A DNA stretch of 64,000 bases, taken from contig NZ_FTNL01000014.1 in NCBI RefSeq assembly GCF_900156395.1, positions 1 to 64,000 on the forward strand, written 5' to 3'. The position numbers and the translations under genes were made by a program. Under the pieces are notes generated by a model that saw nothing but the letters and a program-made list of their open reading frames with translations, was not told where the DNA came from and searched no databases. Of this stretch, positions 17,738-26,803 are shown in pieces; within the stretch, counting starts at the first letter, position 1, and each line of letters opens with the position of its first letter. Source of the stretch: Fluoribacter gormanii. GTDB lineage: Bacteria > Pseudomonadota > Gammaproteobacteria > Legionellales > Legionellaceae.

Positions 17738-18084
17738 AATCCCTCCTTGATTTGTACCTAAATCTCTCACCAACAGATTTACAGCACACGCTTAATCCAT
17801 TGAATCTGCGCATTCACTTAAGATCTTTTTTGTCTTGTAACATTCAACCCGCTTTACGAAAAAATCTTAAAAACTCACTGCTTCAATATAATAAGCCGTC
17901 GCTACAATCTTTAGCAAAATGATTCAGCTTGATTTGACCCATCCTGAGTACTACAGACACCCTAATTAAAACGATAGACCATATATCGGCACTTCGCGAG
18001 CCACCTTTAATTTTTTCTTAATATTGACCTTGATCCGTTCTTTTTTTACAGTACCTCACAATGAAACATTAAAGTACTACAAAA
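17738..18084. other. Divergent intergenic region, no gene seen
   Basis: This AT-rich gap separates the divergent gene pair at 17737 and mutY at 18085. No repeat, hairpin with a T-run or RNA gene stands out. Promoters for both directions are expected here, but no strong pair of hexamers is seen. Confidence 0.4.
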
Positions 18085-19152
18085 GTGGATAAACAAAATT
18101 TATATAAACAATTTAGTAAGCCATTACTGAACTGGTTTGCTCTTTATGGACGTAAAAACCTGCCGTGGCAATTGCCTCGTACACCCTACAGGGTATGGAT
18201 TTCCGAGATTATGCTCCAACAAACACAAGTTCAAACTGTTATCCCTTATTTCGAACGTTTTATGCAACAATTTCCTAGCATAAGTGATTTAGCTCAATCA
18301 CATGAAGATGAAGTACTTTCTTTATGGTCAGGACTTGGTTATTACAGCCGCGCTAGAAATCTTCATCAAACTGCAAAAAAAGTGATGCAAAACCATGGCG
18401 GTGTTTTACCCGATAATTATCAATTATTAAATGAATTACCAGGGATTGGCCCTTCTACTGCAGCAGCCATTGTGTCACAAGCCTTTAATCAACCTGTTGC
18501 TATTCTTGATGGGAATGTAAAACGAGTACTGACGCGCTTTTTCAGCATTAAGGGTTATCCCGAACAAGCACAAATAAAAAAAAGACTATGGGAACTAGCT
18601 AACTCATGTATGCCTCAAGAACACTGTGCTGATTACACTCAAGCGATTATGGATTTAGGTGCAATGTGTTGTACCCCTAAAAATCCAAATTGCCTTAATT
18701 GCCCTTTACAGAATAGCTGCCTGGCATTTAAACATGAGGAACAACATCTCTATCCAACCAAAAAAATAAAAAAACCATTACCTACCCAATACCAACAATT
18801 GCTCGTCTTATACAATGAACAAGGCCACATCTATTTAGAAAAAAGACCTCCTGTCGGACTATGGGGAGGGTTATGGTGTTTGCCCAATCTGAATGAAGGA
18901 GATTCTCCACTTGATTTTATTCGTTTGAACTATGACTTATCAGGAGAAACACCCCGAAAACTGATTGCTTTTAAACATCGTTTCAGCCATTTTCATTTGG
19001 AAATCAATGCATTAAGTATAAAAACTAAAGTCTTAGGTAAAATGTTGTATGAAAAACAAGGCAAGTGGTTTGCAAAAGAAGAAATAAACTCTTTGGGACT
19101 AGCTCAGCCTACCAGTAAAATATTGTCTTTTCATTACAATATGTTCGTTTAA
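18085..19152 (+). CDS. mutY: A/G-specific adenine glycosylase
   Basis: Removes adenine mispaired with 8-oxoguanine. It has a helix-hairpin-helix-GPD domain with ELPGIGPSTAAAIV, catalytic Glu41 (ISEIMLQQTQVQTV) and Asp142 (AILDGNVKRVL), and a [4Fe-4S] cluster motif C196-x6-C203-x2-C206-x5-C212. The C-terminal third is the NUDIX-like 8-oxoG recognition domain (PVGLWGGLWCLPN; FKHRFSHFHLEI). The start is GTG at 18085. The length of 355 residues is normal. Confidence 0.95.
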   Translation: MDKQNLYKQFSKPLLNWFALYGRKNLPWQLPRTPYRVWISEIMLQQTQVQTVIPYFERFMQQFPSISDLAQSHEDEVLSLWSGLGYYSRARNLHQTAKKVMQNHGGVLPDNYQLLNELPGIGPSTAAAIVSQAFNQPVAILDGNVKRVLTRFFSIKGYPEQAQIKKRLWELANSCMPQEHCADYTQAIMDLGAMCCTPKNPNCLNCPLQNSCLAFKHEEQHLYPTKKIKKPLPTQYQQLLVLYNEQGHIYLEKRPPVGLWGGLWCLPNLNEGDSPLDFIRLNYDLSGETPRKLIAFKHRFSHFHLEINALSIKTKVLGKMLYEKQGKWFAKEEINSLGLAQPTSKILSFHYNMFV

Positions 19153-19202
19153 TGCGCTTTATGGTATAACGATGTCATTTTTTTGTTGCATGACTTTTTT
19201 TA

Positions 19203-21716
19203 ATGAAAAAATTTATTCAATCCACTGCTACTTTAAATAATTTGGTCCAGTATATTCAAAATGTAGGAGTTTCATTAAAAACTTCTTCAAGCCTAAAGAA
19301 AACAGTTGGTAAACAGAGTGACGATCCACTTACGATAGAACAGCAAAAATTCCAACAAAATCGGGCAGCAAAAATAATTCAGCATGCATATCGCAGCCAT
19401 AAAGTGAAACAAAAAATAGGGGAGAATCCTTATAATTTTTATTTATCAATGATGAATGAAGAGGAAAAACAACGCATCCCCGCCCATATCTTATTTGGAA
19501 GCCACATAGCCGAAGTCAGATCCGATTCAGTACATCGAATAAATAATCCTTATATTCACTCCGAAGCAAGATATCATCGAGACGATGATTTATCTGGAAT
19601 CTTATTGGATAATTTAATTGACTCATTCAACATTAGTAAAACATCACGGACAGCAAATGACTATATACCAGTAACCTTGCTCGATAATGCTCCTGTTGAC
19701 GAAATTGCCAGACGTTATTTCCCCAAAATAGAACCACAACCCCAAATTATTAAAGATGCAATGCATTCTATTGCATTGGTTGCCGTACCCAATAACAATC
19801 CTAGTTCCGATGAAATAAAGGGGATTCTCAGTGTTTGTGGCTTAGTTGCAAGCCCTTGGGAAATTGCAATCAATGTTAAAAATACACCCTATCCTCTTAT
19901 AAAACCAGAGAAAATCAACTCAGCGCTCAATCTAGTTACTACGAAAGAAGCATTATTAAAAAGTAAATCATTTAATAAGCTTAGTTTAATTGCTAATAGC
20001 TCAGAACATTCAACCAACAAATTAGCTAAAGGACTAAAACAATTATTAATCGATCTTCCTGAATTAAATCAAAATGCGATTCAACGTATTGGGCTTATGC
20101 TCAATATAACCTGTCTTTTTTATGAAAATAATTATCCAAAATTTGCTTTCTTTCTTTATACAATCATCCATGAAATCAGTTTGGGTTTATTACAACAAAA
20201 CGACATTAGACATTTAGAAAAAGATTATTCCAGATTCATGCACGAAACAGCAAAGGTATTACTGCATACATTAGGACTAGAAAAGGAACAATTAACAAAG
20301 ACAACCTTTTTTGCTTCACTTGCAATGTCAGGAACCAATGCATATGTGATTGCCATGCATTTGGCCCAGAAAATGAAAACTAAAGACGATAAACAACCGA
20401 CAATTAAAGTATACGGAACAGCATATTATGAGTTTGAACATATTACGAAAGAGGCCGAATCCTCCGATCCAGATGTGTTGGTAATCTCCGCTGGTCCAAT
20501 TGTTAACGAACAAGGTATTATTCCAGGCATTGATATTAATCAGTTAGTAAAACACCAATTTATTGATAGCAAACGAGATAAAGCTCTCACCGTTATTGTT
20601 GATGCTACTACTGCCTTGTATAAAAATTTGCATTTAGACCCTGCGGTTCGAGCTCTTGTTATAGAGGGAAAACTATCGATAATCATCCATGAAAGCCACC
20701 AAAAATTTGGTCTCTTTCATACAGACCAGGCTCAATGTGGAAAAGTATATGGACTATGCGCAAAAGAAAGCTATGCAGAGGAACTAATTAAAGAATTACA
20801 CAAAAATGCACAGAATGATTTTAATCATCACGTCGATCTGCGCATAGGTGCTTATATAAGTATGAATTGCAGCCAAATTTTAGAAGAAATAAAACACCAG
20901 CATTTTGCTAATGGTGCGCTTTTAAGAAATATGCTCGCACAGGCTCGATTAATAGATACCAAAGTAATCGAACATCCAGATATGCTCTCCAACGCTAACG
21001 AGCTATATTTTGTAAATTTTGATCCCCAAAAATCCAAATCATTTGAAGAATCAGTCCAGGAACACATTGAACCTAGAGATAGTTTCGGGCATTTTTGTAC
21101 AACCCAATCCTTGATAAGTGATTTCATAAACTCTGAAGAAATGATGCAAACTCGGATTAGTGCTGATGCTTCAGATACCATTGATACATTAATCCAGATA
21201 TCACAATTATACTTGTCAAATTATTACACAAAGGACGAGCTGTTAGAAATCCTAATCCAGAATGCTGTAAAATCCGATTCTTTATCATACGACGAGCAAA
21301 TTATTTCACTCGCCCTGCTCAATAATATAATAGATCACATTCCTATTGATTCACACATCATGCATCAAAACTTAATTGCGCTTTTTGCTTCGATAAAGTG
21401 CATACGTGAACAATGCTTCTTGTTAAAAGACCGTCAATATATAACAAAGGTAGATAGTTATTTATTCAAGTTACAAGACAAGATTATTACCACCTTTAAA
21501 CCGGTACACCCGCAAGATTTCATCCAATCCATTCAAAAAAAGTACCCGCAGGGGAACTCATCCGCCTCGATGGCTCCACAATTAAAGTTAGATGACGAAA
21601 ACTCGAGAAATAAAAATGGATTACTATTTTTCGATTTCTCAATCTCAAATTATTTTTCTCAATCTTCTAAAAAGTCAAATGACGATATATTCGAACCCAA
21701 AACTACGCAGTTTTAA
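19203..21716 (+). CDS. Large IQ-motif protein, Dot/Icm effector candidate
   Basis: I do not recognise this 837-residue protein. There is no signal peptide. An IQ calmodulin-binding motif lies at residues 55-71: AAKIIQHAYRSHKVKQK, with Ile59-Gln60, Arg64 and Lys69 in the IQ-x3-R-x4-(R/K) pattern. The remainder is a soluble alpha/beta protein; a Rossmann-like stretch near residues 370-500 (FFASLAMSGTNAYVIAMHLA, then VLVISAGPIV, then ALTVIVDATTALY) hints at a nucleotide- or PLP-type fold without a clear family. The tail is rich in Ser, Lys and Asp. IQ motifs are rare in bacteria and match a eukaryote-targeted protein. It lies 50 bp after mutY, probably with its own promoter. Confidence 0.6.
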   Translation: MKKFIQSTATLNNLVQYIQNVGVSLKTSSSLKKTVGKQSDDPLTIEQQKFQQNRAAKIIQHAYRSHKVKQKIGENPYNFYLSMMNEEEKQRIPAHILFGSHIAEVRSDSVHRINNPYIHSEARYHRDDDLSGILLDNLIDSFNISKTSRTANDYIPVTLLDNAPVDEIARRYFPKIEPQPQIIKDAMHSIALVAVPNNNPSSDEIKGILSVCGLVASPWEIAINVKNTPYPLIKPEKINSALNLVTTKEALLKSKSFNKLSLIANSSEHSTNKLAKGLKQLLIDLPELNQNAIQRIGLMLNITCLFYENNYPKFAFFLYTIIHEISLGLLQQNDIRHLEKDYSRFMHETAKVLLHTLGLEKEQLTKTTFFASLAMSGTNAYVIAMHLAQKMKTKDDKQPTIKVYGTAYYEFEHITKEAESSDPDVLVISAGPIVNEQGIIPGIDINQLVKHQFIDSKRDKALTVIVDATTALYKNLHLDPAVRALVIEGKLSIIIHESHQKFGLFHTDQAQCGKVYGLCAKESYAEELIKELHKNAQNDFNHHVDLRIGAYISMNCSQILEEIKHQHFANGALLRNMLAQARLIDTKVIEHPDMLSNANELYFVNFDPQKSKSFEESVQEHIEPRDSFGHFCTTQSLISDFINSEEMMQTRISADASDTIDTLIQISQLYLSNYYTKDELLEILIQNAVKSDSLSYDEQIISLALLNNIIDHIPIDSHIMHQNLIALFASIKCIREQCFLLKDRQYITKVDSYLFKLQDKIITTFKPVHPQDFIQSIQKKYPQGNSSASMAPQLKLDDENSRNKNGLLFFDFSISNYFSQSSKKSNDDIFEPKTTQF

Positions 21717-21721
21717 ACCGC

Positions 21722-21756
21722 CTAGCATGGGTACAGCTCTGCGAAGCCCGGGCTAA
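21722..21756. repeat. Degenerate REP-like arm
   Basis: CTAGCATGGGTACAGCTCTG then CGAAGCCCGGGCTAAT resembles one arm of the REP-like element, without a clear opposite arm. Confidence 0.45.
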
Positions 21757-21761
21757 TATCT

Positions 21762-22088
21762 TTAACTTAACGAACCGCCCCTGGCGAGTATTCGAATTGC
21801 TTCTTTTGCATCAGGCTGCCCTAGATTGGCAGCAGCATTGATCCAAAACCAGGCTTTTTTTCGATCTTCAACTACTCCTTTACCATAGTAGTACATATAA
21901 CCTACAGCATACTGAGCATCAGGCTGGCCTTTTTGAGCTAATGGTTTTAAGCGAATAAACGCCTTGCGGTACTCCTCGAGTCTGAAATTATCAATTCCTT
22001 CTCGCAAATTGATCCCATTACTCATAGTACACCCGGCAAGATTAGAAATAAAAATTACAACGAGTAATAGATTAAATAAACGTCTCAT
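21762..22088 (-). CDS. Sel1-repeat lipoprotein
   Basis: A 108-residue exported lipoprotein: the signal sequence LLLVVIFISNLAGC ends in a lipobox with Cys20. The mature part holds about one and a half Sel1/TPR-like repeats (ADAQ-type: KGQPDAQYAVGYMYYYGKG, then DRKKAWFWINAAANLGQPDA). Sel1 proteins are usually protein-interaction scaffolds, and in Legionella some act in host cells, but this one is tiny and anchored. It lies 6 bp downstream of lspC, so the two are probably co-transcribed; a link to type II secretion is possible but not shown. Confidence 0.8.
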   Translation of the reverse strand: MRRLFNLLLVVIFISNLAGCTMSNGINLREGIDNFRLEEYRKAFIRLKPLAQKGQPDAQYAVGYMYYYGKGVVEDRKKAWFWINAAANLGQPDAKEAIRILARGGSLS

Positions 22089-22094
22089 AAATTT

Positions 22095-22604
22095 TTATTC
22101 CCCTTCCAAAGGCTTTGCTACTGGTTCAAAGATTAATTCATTTTTGGGTAAACTTAAACTCTCTAAAGCACCATTGCGTTCAACCAAAATTCCAGACGCC
22201 ATAATGCGTTTAATCACTGCGCCGCCAGGAATTGTATCACCCAATTTATAAGTATTTTCCTCTCCATCAGCAGAACGAATGATTACTTGAGAATCATTTA
22301 TCTGATTAGCAAACAAAATGCCTACTAAAGTAACATTCAGCATTGATTTCTTAATAGTGGATAAATTATCAGAAACATAAACGCCAAATAAAGAAGAATG
22401 TAAAATAGCATCAAAAGAATTTTGGTTTGATATCACCGGCATCTCATTTGTTGTTTCAAGATCTGTCTCGATATGCACAGGGGAAAATAGCAATGTAGCG
22501 TATTCAGTAATAATCAATATGGAAAAAAGCGAAATTAAGGCGATAATAATCCATTGTGCGTATTTTGCTGAAAATAAAGCGTGAATATCAAATTTCATTG
22601 TCAA
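22095..22604 (-). CDS. lspC: Type II secretion inner-membrane protein GspC (LspC)
   Basis: A bitopic inner-membrane protein that links the secretin to the inner-membrane platform of the type II secretion system. It has a short cytoplasmic tail, a membrane segment (about residues 18-38), a linker, and a periplasmic homology region containing SSLFGVY, LNVTLVGILFA, VIIRSADGEENTYKLGDTIP and GGAVIKRIMASGILVERNG. No C-terminal PDZ domain is present; the protein ends soon after the HR domain (169 residues). In L. pneumophila lspC is also separate from the other lsp loci, which fits its isolated position here. Confidence 0.9.
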   Translation of the reverse strand: MTMKFDIHALFSAKYAQWIIIALISLFSILIITEYATLLFSPVHIETDLETTNEMPVISNQNSFDAILHSSLFGVYVSDNLSTIKKSMLNVTLVGILFANQINDSQVIIRSADGEENTYKLGDTIPGGAVIKRIMASGILVERNGALESLSLPKNELIFEPVAKPLEGE

Positions 22605-22932
22605 AACGCCCCTGAAGTATAAACTTGCCTAGACCTAGACTCCTTGCCTTGCTTTGGAGAAGTAGAACTTGCCTATATATAGAACCCCCACTAGAATATC
22701 CTACATAAACCGCTCTGAAAAGATCGCCCTTCCATAAAAAAGCCTCTTTCCAAAATCACTGAGGGGAATGAAATGCCAGGAGATGCAGAGCGAAAAACAG
22801 GGGTGTACACATCAGTACATGAGGATTCGAACACTGCATCGACGAAACCACTCTCCTCCTCAATCGAGTTTGAACAGAGGCCAAAGGATGAAGGTATCGA
22901 TATAAAAAATTTATAGCTCTAAGGATAGTCCA
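22605..22932. other. Intergenic region with a dispersed repeat
   Basis: This gap separates the divergent lspC and the trans-sulfuration gene. Its right half (about 22760-22900) holds copy 2 of the dispersed repeat listed at 22803-22850. The left half shows no clear features beyond the presumed lspC promoter. Confidence 0.5.
22803..22850. repeat. Dispersed repeat, copy 2 (core)
   Basis: GTGTACACATCAGTACATG, then AGGATTCGAACACTGCATCG and ACGAA; roughly three quarters of positions match 9433-9480. A looser resemblance in layout to the interior of the MITE at 34048 is also visible. Confidence 0.5.
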
Positions 22933-24087
22933 ATGAAAAAGAATCACTTTGAAACTCGAGCCATTCATGCGGGGCAGAAACCTTGCCCAAGTACTGGTGC
23001 AGTCATGACACCTATATATGCAACATCAACCTACAAACAAATTGCACCGGGCGAACATCTTGGTTATGAATATTCTCGTACGCATAACCCTACTCGGGGA
23101 GCCTATGAAGGATGTATTGCCAGTTTAGAGTCTGGAGAGCGGGGTTTTGCTTTTGCTTCTGGAATGGCTGCAATTAATACAGTTGTTGATTTATTGGATG
23201 CCGGAGATCATGTTGTTGCGATGGATGATCTTTATGGAGGCACTTTTCGTTTATTTGACAAGGTCAAAACGCGTACATCCGGGTTATCCTTTTCTTTTGT
23301 AGACATGACTGATACACGCAATATAGAAGCTGCGATTACCCCAAAAACACGAATGCTTTGGGTAGAAACACCTTCAAATCCCATGCTAAAACTAGCCAAT
23401 TTACGTGAAATAGCAACGATAGCAAAACGCCATAATCTCATCGCAGTTGCAGACAACACTTTTGCAACTCCTTGGATTCAGAGACCTATTGAATTAGGAT
23501 TTGACATTGTACTGCATTCGGCAACTAAATACCTCAATGGTCATTCAGACGTAGTCAGTGGCGTTGTGGTTGTTGGTGACGATCCAAATTTAGCGGAAAA
23601 AATTGCTTTTCTCCATAACTCCTGTGGCGGAATTGCAGGTCCATTTGACAGTTTTCTGGTTTTAAGAAGTTTAAAAACCCTATCATTGCGTATGGAGCGA
23701 CATTGTGAAAACGCGCATCATTTAGCAAATTGGCTAAGTCATCAGTCCAGAGTAAAAAAGGTCATTTATCCTGGCCTTGCAAGCCATCCTCAACATGAGT
23801 TAGCTAAAGAACAAATGTATGGGTTTGGCGGCATGATTTCCATGGTAATTGATGGTGGTATTGACGCTGCCAAACGCTTTCTTGCTCGCTGTGAATTATT
23901 TACTCTGGCCGAAAGCCTGGGCGGTGTAGAAAGCTTAATCGAGCATCCAGCAATCATGACACATGCATCGATACCCCCAGAAAAACGTAAAGCCTTAGGA
24001 ATAGAAGACGGATTTATCCGGCTCTCAGTGGGTATAGAACATGTGGAGGATTTACAAGCCGATCTGGAATATGCACTGGCATATTAA
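22933..24087 (+). CDS. Cystathionine gamma-synthase/lyase family PLP enzyme
   Basis: A 384-residue member of the Cys/Met-metabolism PLP family. It shows ETRAIHAGQKPCPSTGAV, GYEYSRTHNPTR, SGMAAI, the VETPSNP motif, and the PLP lysine K199 in LHSATKYLNGHSDV. The C-terminal SLGGVESLIEHPAIMTH and IRLSVGIE are standard. The family covers cystathionine gamma-synthase, gamma-lyase and beta-lyase; sequence by eye does not separate them, though proteins this close in length and motif are usually annotated metB-type. It lies upstream of dapD-dapE but a REP-like element separates them. Confidence 0.88.
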   Translation: MKKNHFETRAIHAGQKPCPSTGAVMTPIYATSTYKQIAPGEHLGYEYSRTHNPTRGAYEGCIASLESGERGFAFASGMAAINTVVDLLDAGDHVVAMDDLYGGTFRLFDKVKTRTSGLSFSFVDMTDTRNIEAAITPKTRMLWVETPSNPMLKLANLREIATIAKRHNLIAVADNTFATPWIQRPIELGFDIVLHSATKYLNGHSDVVSGVVVVGDDPNLAEKIAFLHNSCGGIAGPFDSFLVLRSLKTLSLRMERHCENAHHLANWLSHQSRVKKVIYPGLASHPQHELAKEQMYGFGGMISMVIDGGIDAAKRFLARCELFTLAESLGGVESLIEHPAIMTHASIPPEKRKALGIEDGFIRLSVGIEHVEDLQADLEYALAY

Positions 24088-24098
24088 ATTTTAATTGG

Positions 24099-24175
24099 GT
24101 AGCCTGGGCGCAGCGGATCCCGGGTTTAACTGAACCTAGTATTCCCCGGGTTCCGCTGCACTGCACACAGGCTAC
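24099..24175. repeat. REP-like palindrome
   Basis: GTAGCCTGGGCGCAGCGG and CCGCTGCACTGCACACAGGC are near-perfect facing arms with inner ATCCCGGGTT/CCCCGGGTT. Confidence 0.8.
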
Positions 24176-24213
24176 AATACACCCGGAATACAAAAGTAAC
24201 ATAGGAAAAATAG

Positions 24214-25035
24214 ATGCAGACGTTACAAACTATAATAGAGCAAGGTTTTGAACAACGCCAAACATTATCAATTGATAGTGCTCCTCCGGAACTCATCACG
24301 GCCGTTAATGAAGTGCTTTCTTGTTTGGACAGCGGCCAATATCGAGTTGCTGAAAAAATAAATAATGAATGGGTCGTACATCAATGGATAAAAAAAGCGG
24401 TTCTTTTATCTTTCAGACTTTACCCCAATCAAGTAATTGACTCAGGTTTTTGTCAGTTTTATGACAAAGTACCGCTTAAATATAATAACTATACTGAAGA
24501 GCAATTTAAGCAAACAGGGGTACGTGTAGTACCGCATGCCATGGTCCGCAAAGGAGCATACATTGCAAAAAACTGTGTTTTAATGCCCTCTTATGTCAAT
24601 GTAGGTGCATATATCGATGAAGGAGTAATGGTGGATACCTGGGCAACCGTGGGTTCTTGTGCTCAAATCGGTAAAAACGTTCATCTTTCAGGTGGAGTAG
24701 GCATAGGTGGGGTACTAGAACCCTTGCAAGCTAACCCCACAATTATCGAAGACAATTGCTTTATCGGCGCCCGCTCAGAGGTAGTTGAAGGAGTCATCGT
24801 GGAGCGAAACTCGGTCTTATCTATGGGTGTTTATTTAGGACAAAGTACCAAAATATACAATCGTCTTACTGGAGAAATTACGTATGGTCGTATTCCGGAA
24901 GGATCTGTGGTAGTGGCCGGTAGTTTGCCCAGTGAAGATAAAAGCTACAGTTTGTATTGTGCGGTCATTGTGAAACAGGTAGATGAAAAGACCCGAGCGA
25001 AAGTAAGCATAAATGAACTATTGAGAGCTAACTAG
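24214..25035 (+). CDS. dapD: Tetrahydrodipicolinate N-succinyltransferase
   Basis: Transfers a succinyl group from succinyl-CoA to tetrahydrodipicolinate in the lysine/meso-DAP pathway. It has the DapD N-terminal helical domain and a left-handed beta-helix made of hexapeptide repeats ([20 protein letters not shown], then [16 protein letters not shown] and [12 protein letters not shown]). The length of 273 residues is exact for the family. dapE follows after 3 bp, so the two form an operon that feeds the MurE substrate. Confidence 0.96.
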   Translation: MQTLQTIIEQGFEQRQTLSIDSAPPELITAVNEVLSCLDSGQYRVAEKINNEWVVHQWIKKAVLLSFRLYPNQVIDSGFCQFYDKVPLKYNNYTEEQFKQTGVRVVPHAMVRKGAYIAKNCVLMPSYVNVGAYIDEGVMVDTWATVGSCAQIGKNVHLSGGVGIGGVLEPLQANPTIIEDNCFIGARSEVVEGVIVERNSVLSMGVYLGQSTKIYNRLTGEITYGRIPEGSVVVAGSLPSEDKSYSLYCAVIVKQVDEKTRAKVSINELLRAN

Positions 25036-25038
25036 CAT

Positions 25039-26193
25039 ATGATTGAGCCGAAAAGAATGGTAACCGATTTAGAGGAAATCGTGGCAAAGCTTGTTAGCTT
25101 TCCATCGATTACCCCCGAGGATGCAGGGTGCCAAGAATTTATGATCCAATTTTTGGAGCAAGCAGGATTTACTTGTCAGCGTATGAATAAGGGGTCTGTA
25201 TCCAACTTCTTCGCATCTTATGGAAAATCTGGACCTTTGCTAGTATTTGCGGGACATACGGATGTGGTTCCTGTTGGTGATATAGCAAAATGGTTTTCTG
25301 ATCCGTTTGTGACCCAGAATAAAAACGGAATGCTCTACGGACGGGGTGTTGCCGACATGAAAGGAAGCCTGGCTTGCATGTTGCTGATGGCGCAACGATT
25401 TATTAAAACCTATCCGAAATTTCAAGGAAAATTAGGCTTTCTTATTACTAGTGGTGAGGAAGGTGATGATTATGATATGGGCACCCCTTATGTCATGCAG
25501 CTCTTGCAAAATCAGGGTATTCACATTGATTATTGCATTGTTGGTGAACCTTCTAGCAGTCAGAAAGTAGGCGATGTGATTAAAATTGGGCGACGAGGTT
25601 CATTAAGCGCCAAAATTAGGTTACATGGAAAACAAGGTCATGTTGCTTACCCACATTTGGCTGACAATCCAATCCATAAAATTAGCCCCGCATTAGCGAA
25701 ACTGACCACTACACTTTGGGATCAAGGTAATAATCATTTCCCACCAACATCCATGCAAATTACTCACCTTCAATCAGGAGGGCATGCTGCAAATATAATT
25801 CCTGGGGATCTGATTTTACATCTTAATTTTAGATACTCAACAGAGCAAACACACGGCGCCTTAAAAGAAAAAGTAGTTGCTGCTTTTCATGAGCACGCTC
25901 TCAATCCTGTCATTGAATGGCGTCTCAGTGGCGAGCCTTTCTTGACAGCTCAAGGCGCTTTATTAGACAGTTGTAAGCAAGCAATCATCGAACTTACTGG
26001 AAATGCACCCGAGCTTTCTACCAGTGGCGGAACATCTGATGGTCGCTTTATCGCACCCTATGGCGTTGAAGTAGTAGAGCTTGGCCCTGTTAATGCCACG
26101 ATCCATCAAGTGAATGAATGTGTCTCTTTAAATGATCTGCGCTTATTAGAACATTTATATTTTTCAATTTGTGAAAAATTGTTAATTAATTAG
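25039..26193 (+). CDS. dapE: Succinyl-diaminopimelate desuccinylase
   Basis: Zinc metallopeptidase-fold enzyme that hydrolyses N-succinyl-LL-DAP to LL-DAP and succinate. The metal ligands and active site are visible: His73 and Asp75 in FAGHTDVVPVGD, Asp in YGRGVADMKGSLA, Glu-Glu in TSGEEGDD, and a late His in NATIHQVNE. The length of 384 residues is normal. It begins 3 bp after dapD. Confidence 0.95.
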   Translation: MIEPKRMVTDLEEIVAKLVSFPSITPEDAGCQEFMIQFLEQAGFTCQRMNKGSVSNFFASYGKSGPLLVFAGHTDVVPVGDIAKWFSDPFVTQNKNGMLYGRGVADMKGSLACMLLMAQRFIKTYPKFQGKLGFLITSGEEGDDYDMGTPYVMQLLQNQGIHIDYCIVGEPSSSQKVGDVIKIGRRGSLSAKIRLHGKQGHVAYPHLADNPIHKISPALAKLTTTLWDQGNNHFPPTSMQITHLQSGGHAANIIPGDLILHLNFRYSTEQTHGALKEKVVAAFHEHALNPVIEWRLSGEPFLTAQGALLDSCKQAIIELTGNAPELSTSGGTSDGRFIAPYGVEVVELGPVNATIHQVNECVSLNDLRLLEHLYFSICEKLLIN

Positions 26194-26280
26194 GATCTAT
26201 TTTCATTGCGCGAGTTTGTACTCAAGTGGTCTATACTTTGAGAAAAGCAATTGAATTTATTGTAGTTTCGTTGTTTTCAT

Positions 26281-26354
26281 AACCTGGGTGCAGCGTAGCA
26301 GAACCCAGGAGTTCATTAACGAAACCCGGGGATTGCTATGCTGCACCCAGGCTA
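26281..26354. repeat. REP-like palindrome
   Basis: AACCTGGGTGCAGCGTAGC and GCTATGCTGCACCCAGGCTA are nearly perfect facing arms, with inner AGAACCCAGG/GAAACCCGGG. It is one of the best-preserved copies. Confidence 0.8.
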
Positions 26355-26386
26355 GAATTTAAATGGCACTATAAGGAGAGACAAGC

Positions 26387-26686
26387 ATGAACGGTTGCAA
26401 ATTAAGCCCTGTAGCTCTAGGTCTTGCATTTGGGGTTCTCTGGGGTATATCTATTTTGGTAATGGGATTACTCGCCTATTATTATACCTATGGTCATGGT
26501 TTTGTAATTGCAATGGGTTCTTTATATCCTGGATATGCGCCTTCAATCCTGGGAAGTTTATTAGGCGGTGTTATAGGTTTTATTGACGCATTCATCACAG
26601 GCTTTATTATCGCCTGGTTATACAATGTATTTTGTTGCTGCAAATGCATGTGCTGCGACAAGAAAAAGAATGAAGAAGTTAAATAG
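26387..26686 (+). CDS. Small two-helix membrane protein with Cys-rich tail
   Basis: A 99-residue protein with two hydrophobic segments (about residues 9-33 and 52-80) joined by a Tyr/Gly/Pro-rich loop (YYYTYGHGFVIAMGSLYPGY). The C-terminal tail is NVFCCCKCMCCDKKKNEEVK, six Cys in eight residues, probably cytoplasmic. Homologues in Legionella are, as I recall, often labelled 'bacteriophage holin', but there is no phage context here. The ATG follows AAGGAGAG. Tail Cys residues could bind metal or be acylated. Confidence 0.65.
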   Translation: MNGCKLSPVALGLAFGVLWGISILVMGLLAYYYTYGHGFVIAMGSLYPGYAPSILGSLLGGVIGFIDAFITGFIIAWLYNVFCCCKCMCCDKKKNEEVK

Positions 26687-26697
26687 CGCTAAATAGT

Positions 26698-26792
26698 CTA
26701 GCCTTGGCATAGTTGCGTACCGTAATCCCAGAGAAACGGTGCAAAAGAGTAAGGCAGAAAACCCGGGTTCCGCTGCGCTTCCCCCAGGCTAG
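26698..26792. repeat. Diverged REP-like palindrome
   Basis: CTAGCCTTGGCATAG on the left and AACCCGGGTTCCGCTGCGCT then TCCCCCAGGCTAG on the right; the left arm is degraded. It lies between convergent genes. Confidence 0.6.
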
Positions 26793-26803
26793 ATATACTT
26801 ATT

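Noticed and set aside
26387..26686. Prophage remnant suggested by a holin-like protein
   Set aside because: Neighbours are dapE and a surface lipoprotein; no other phage gene lies nearby.
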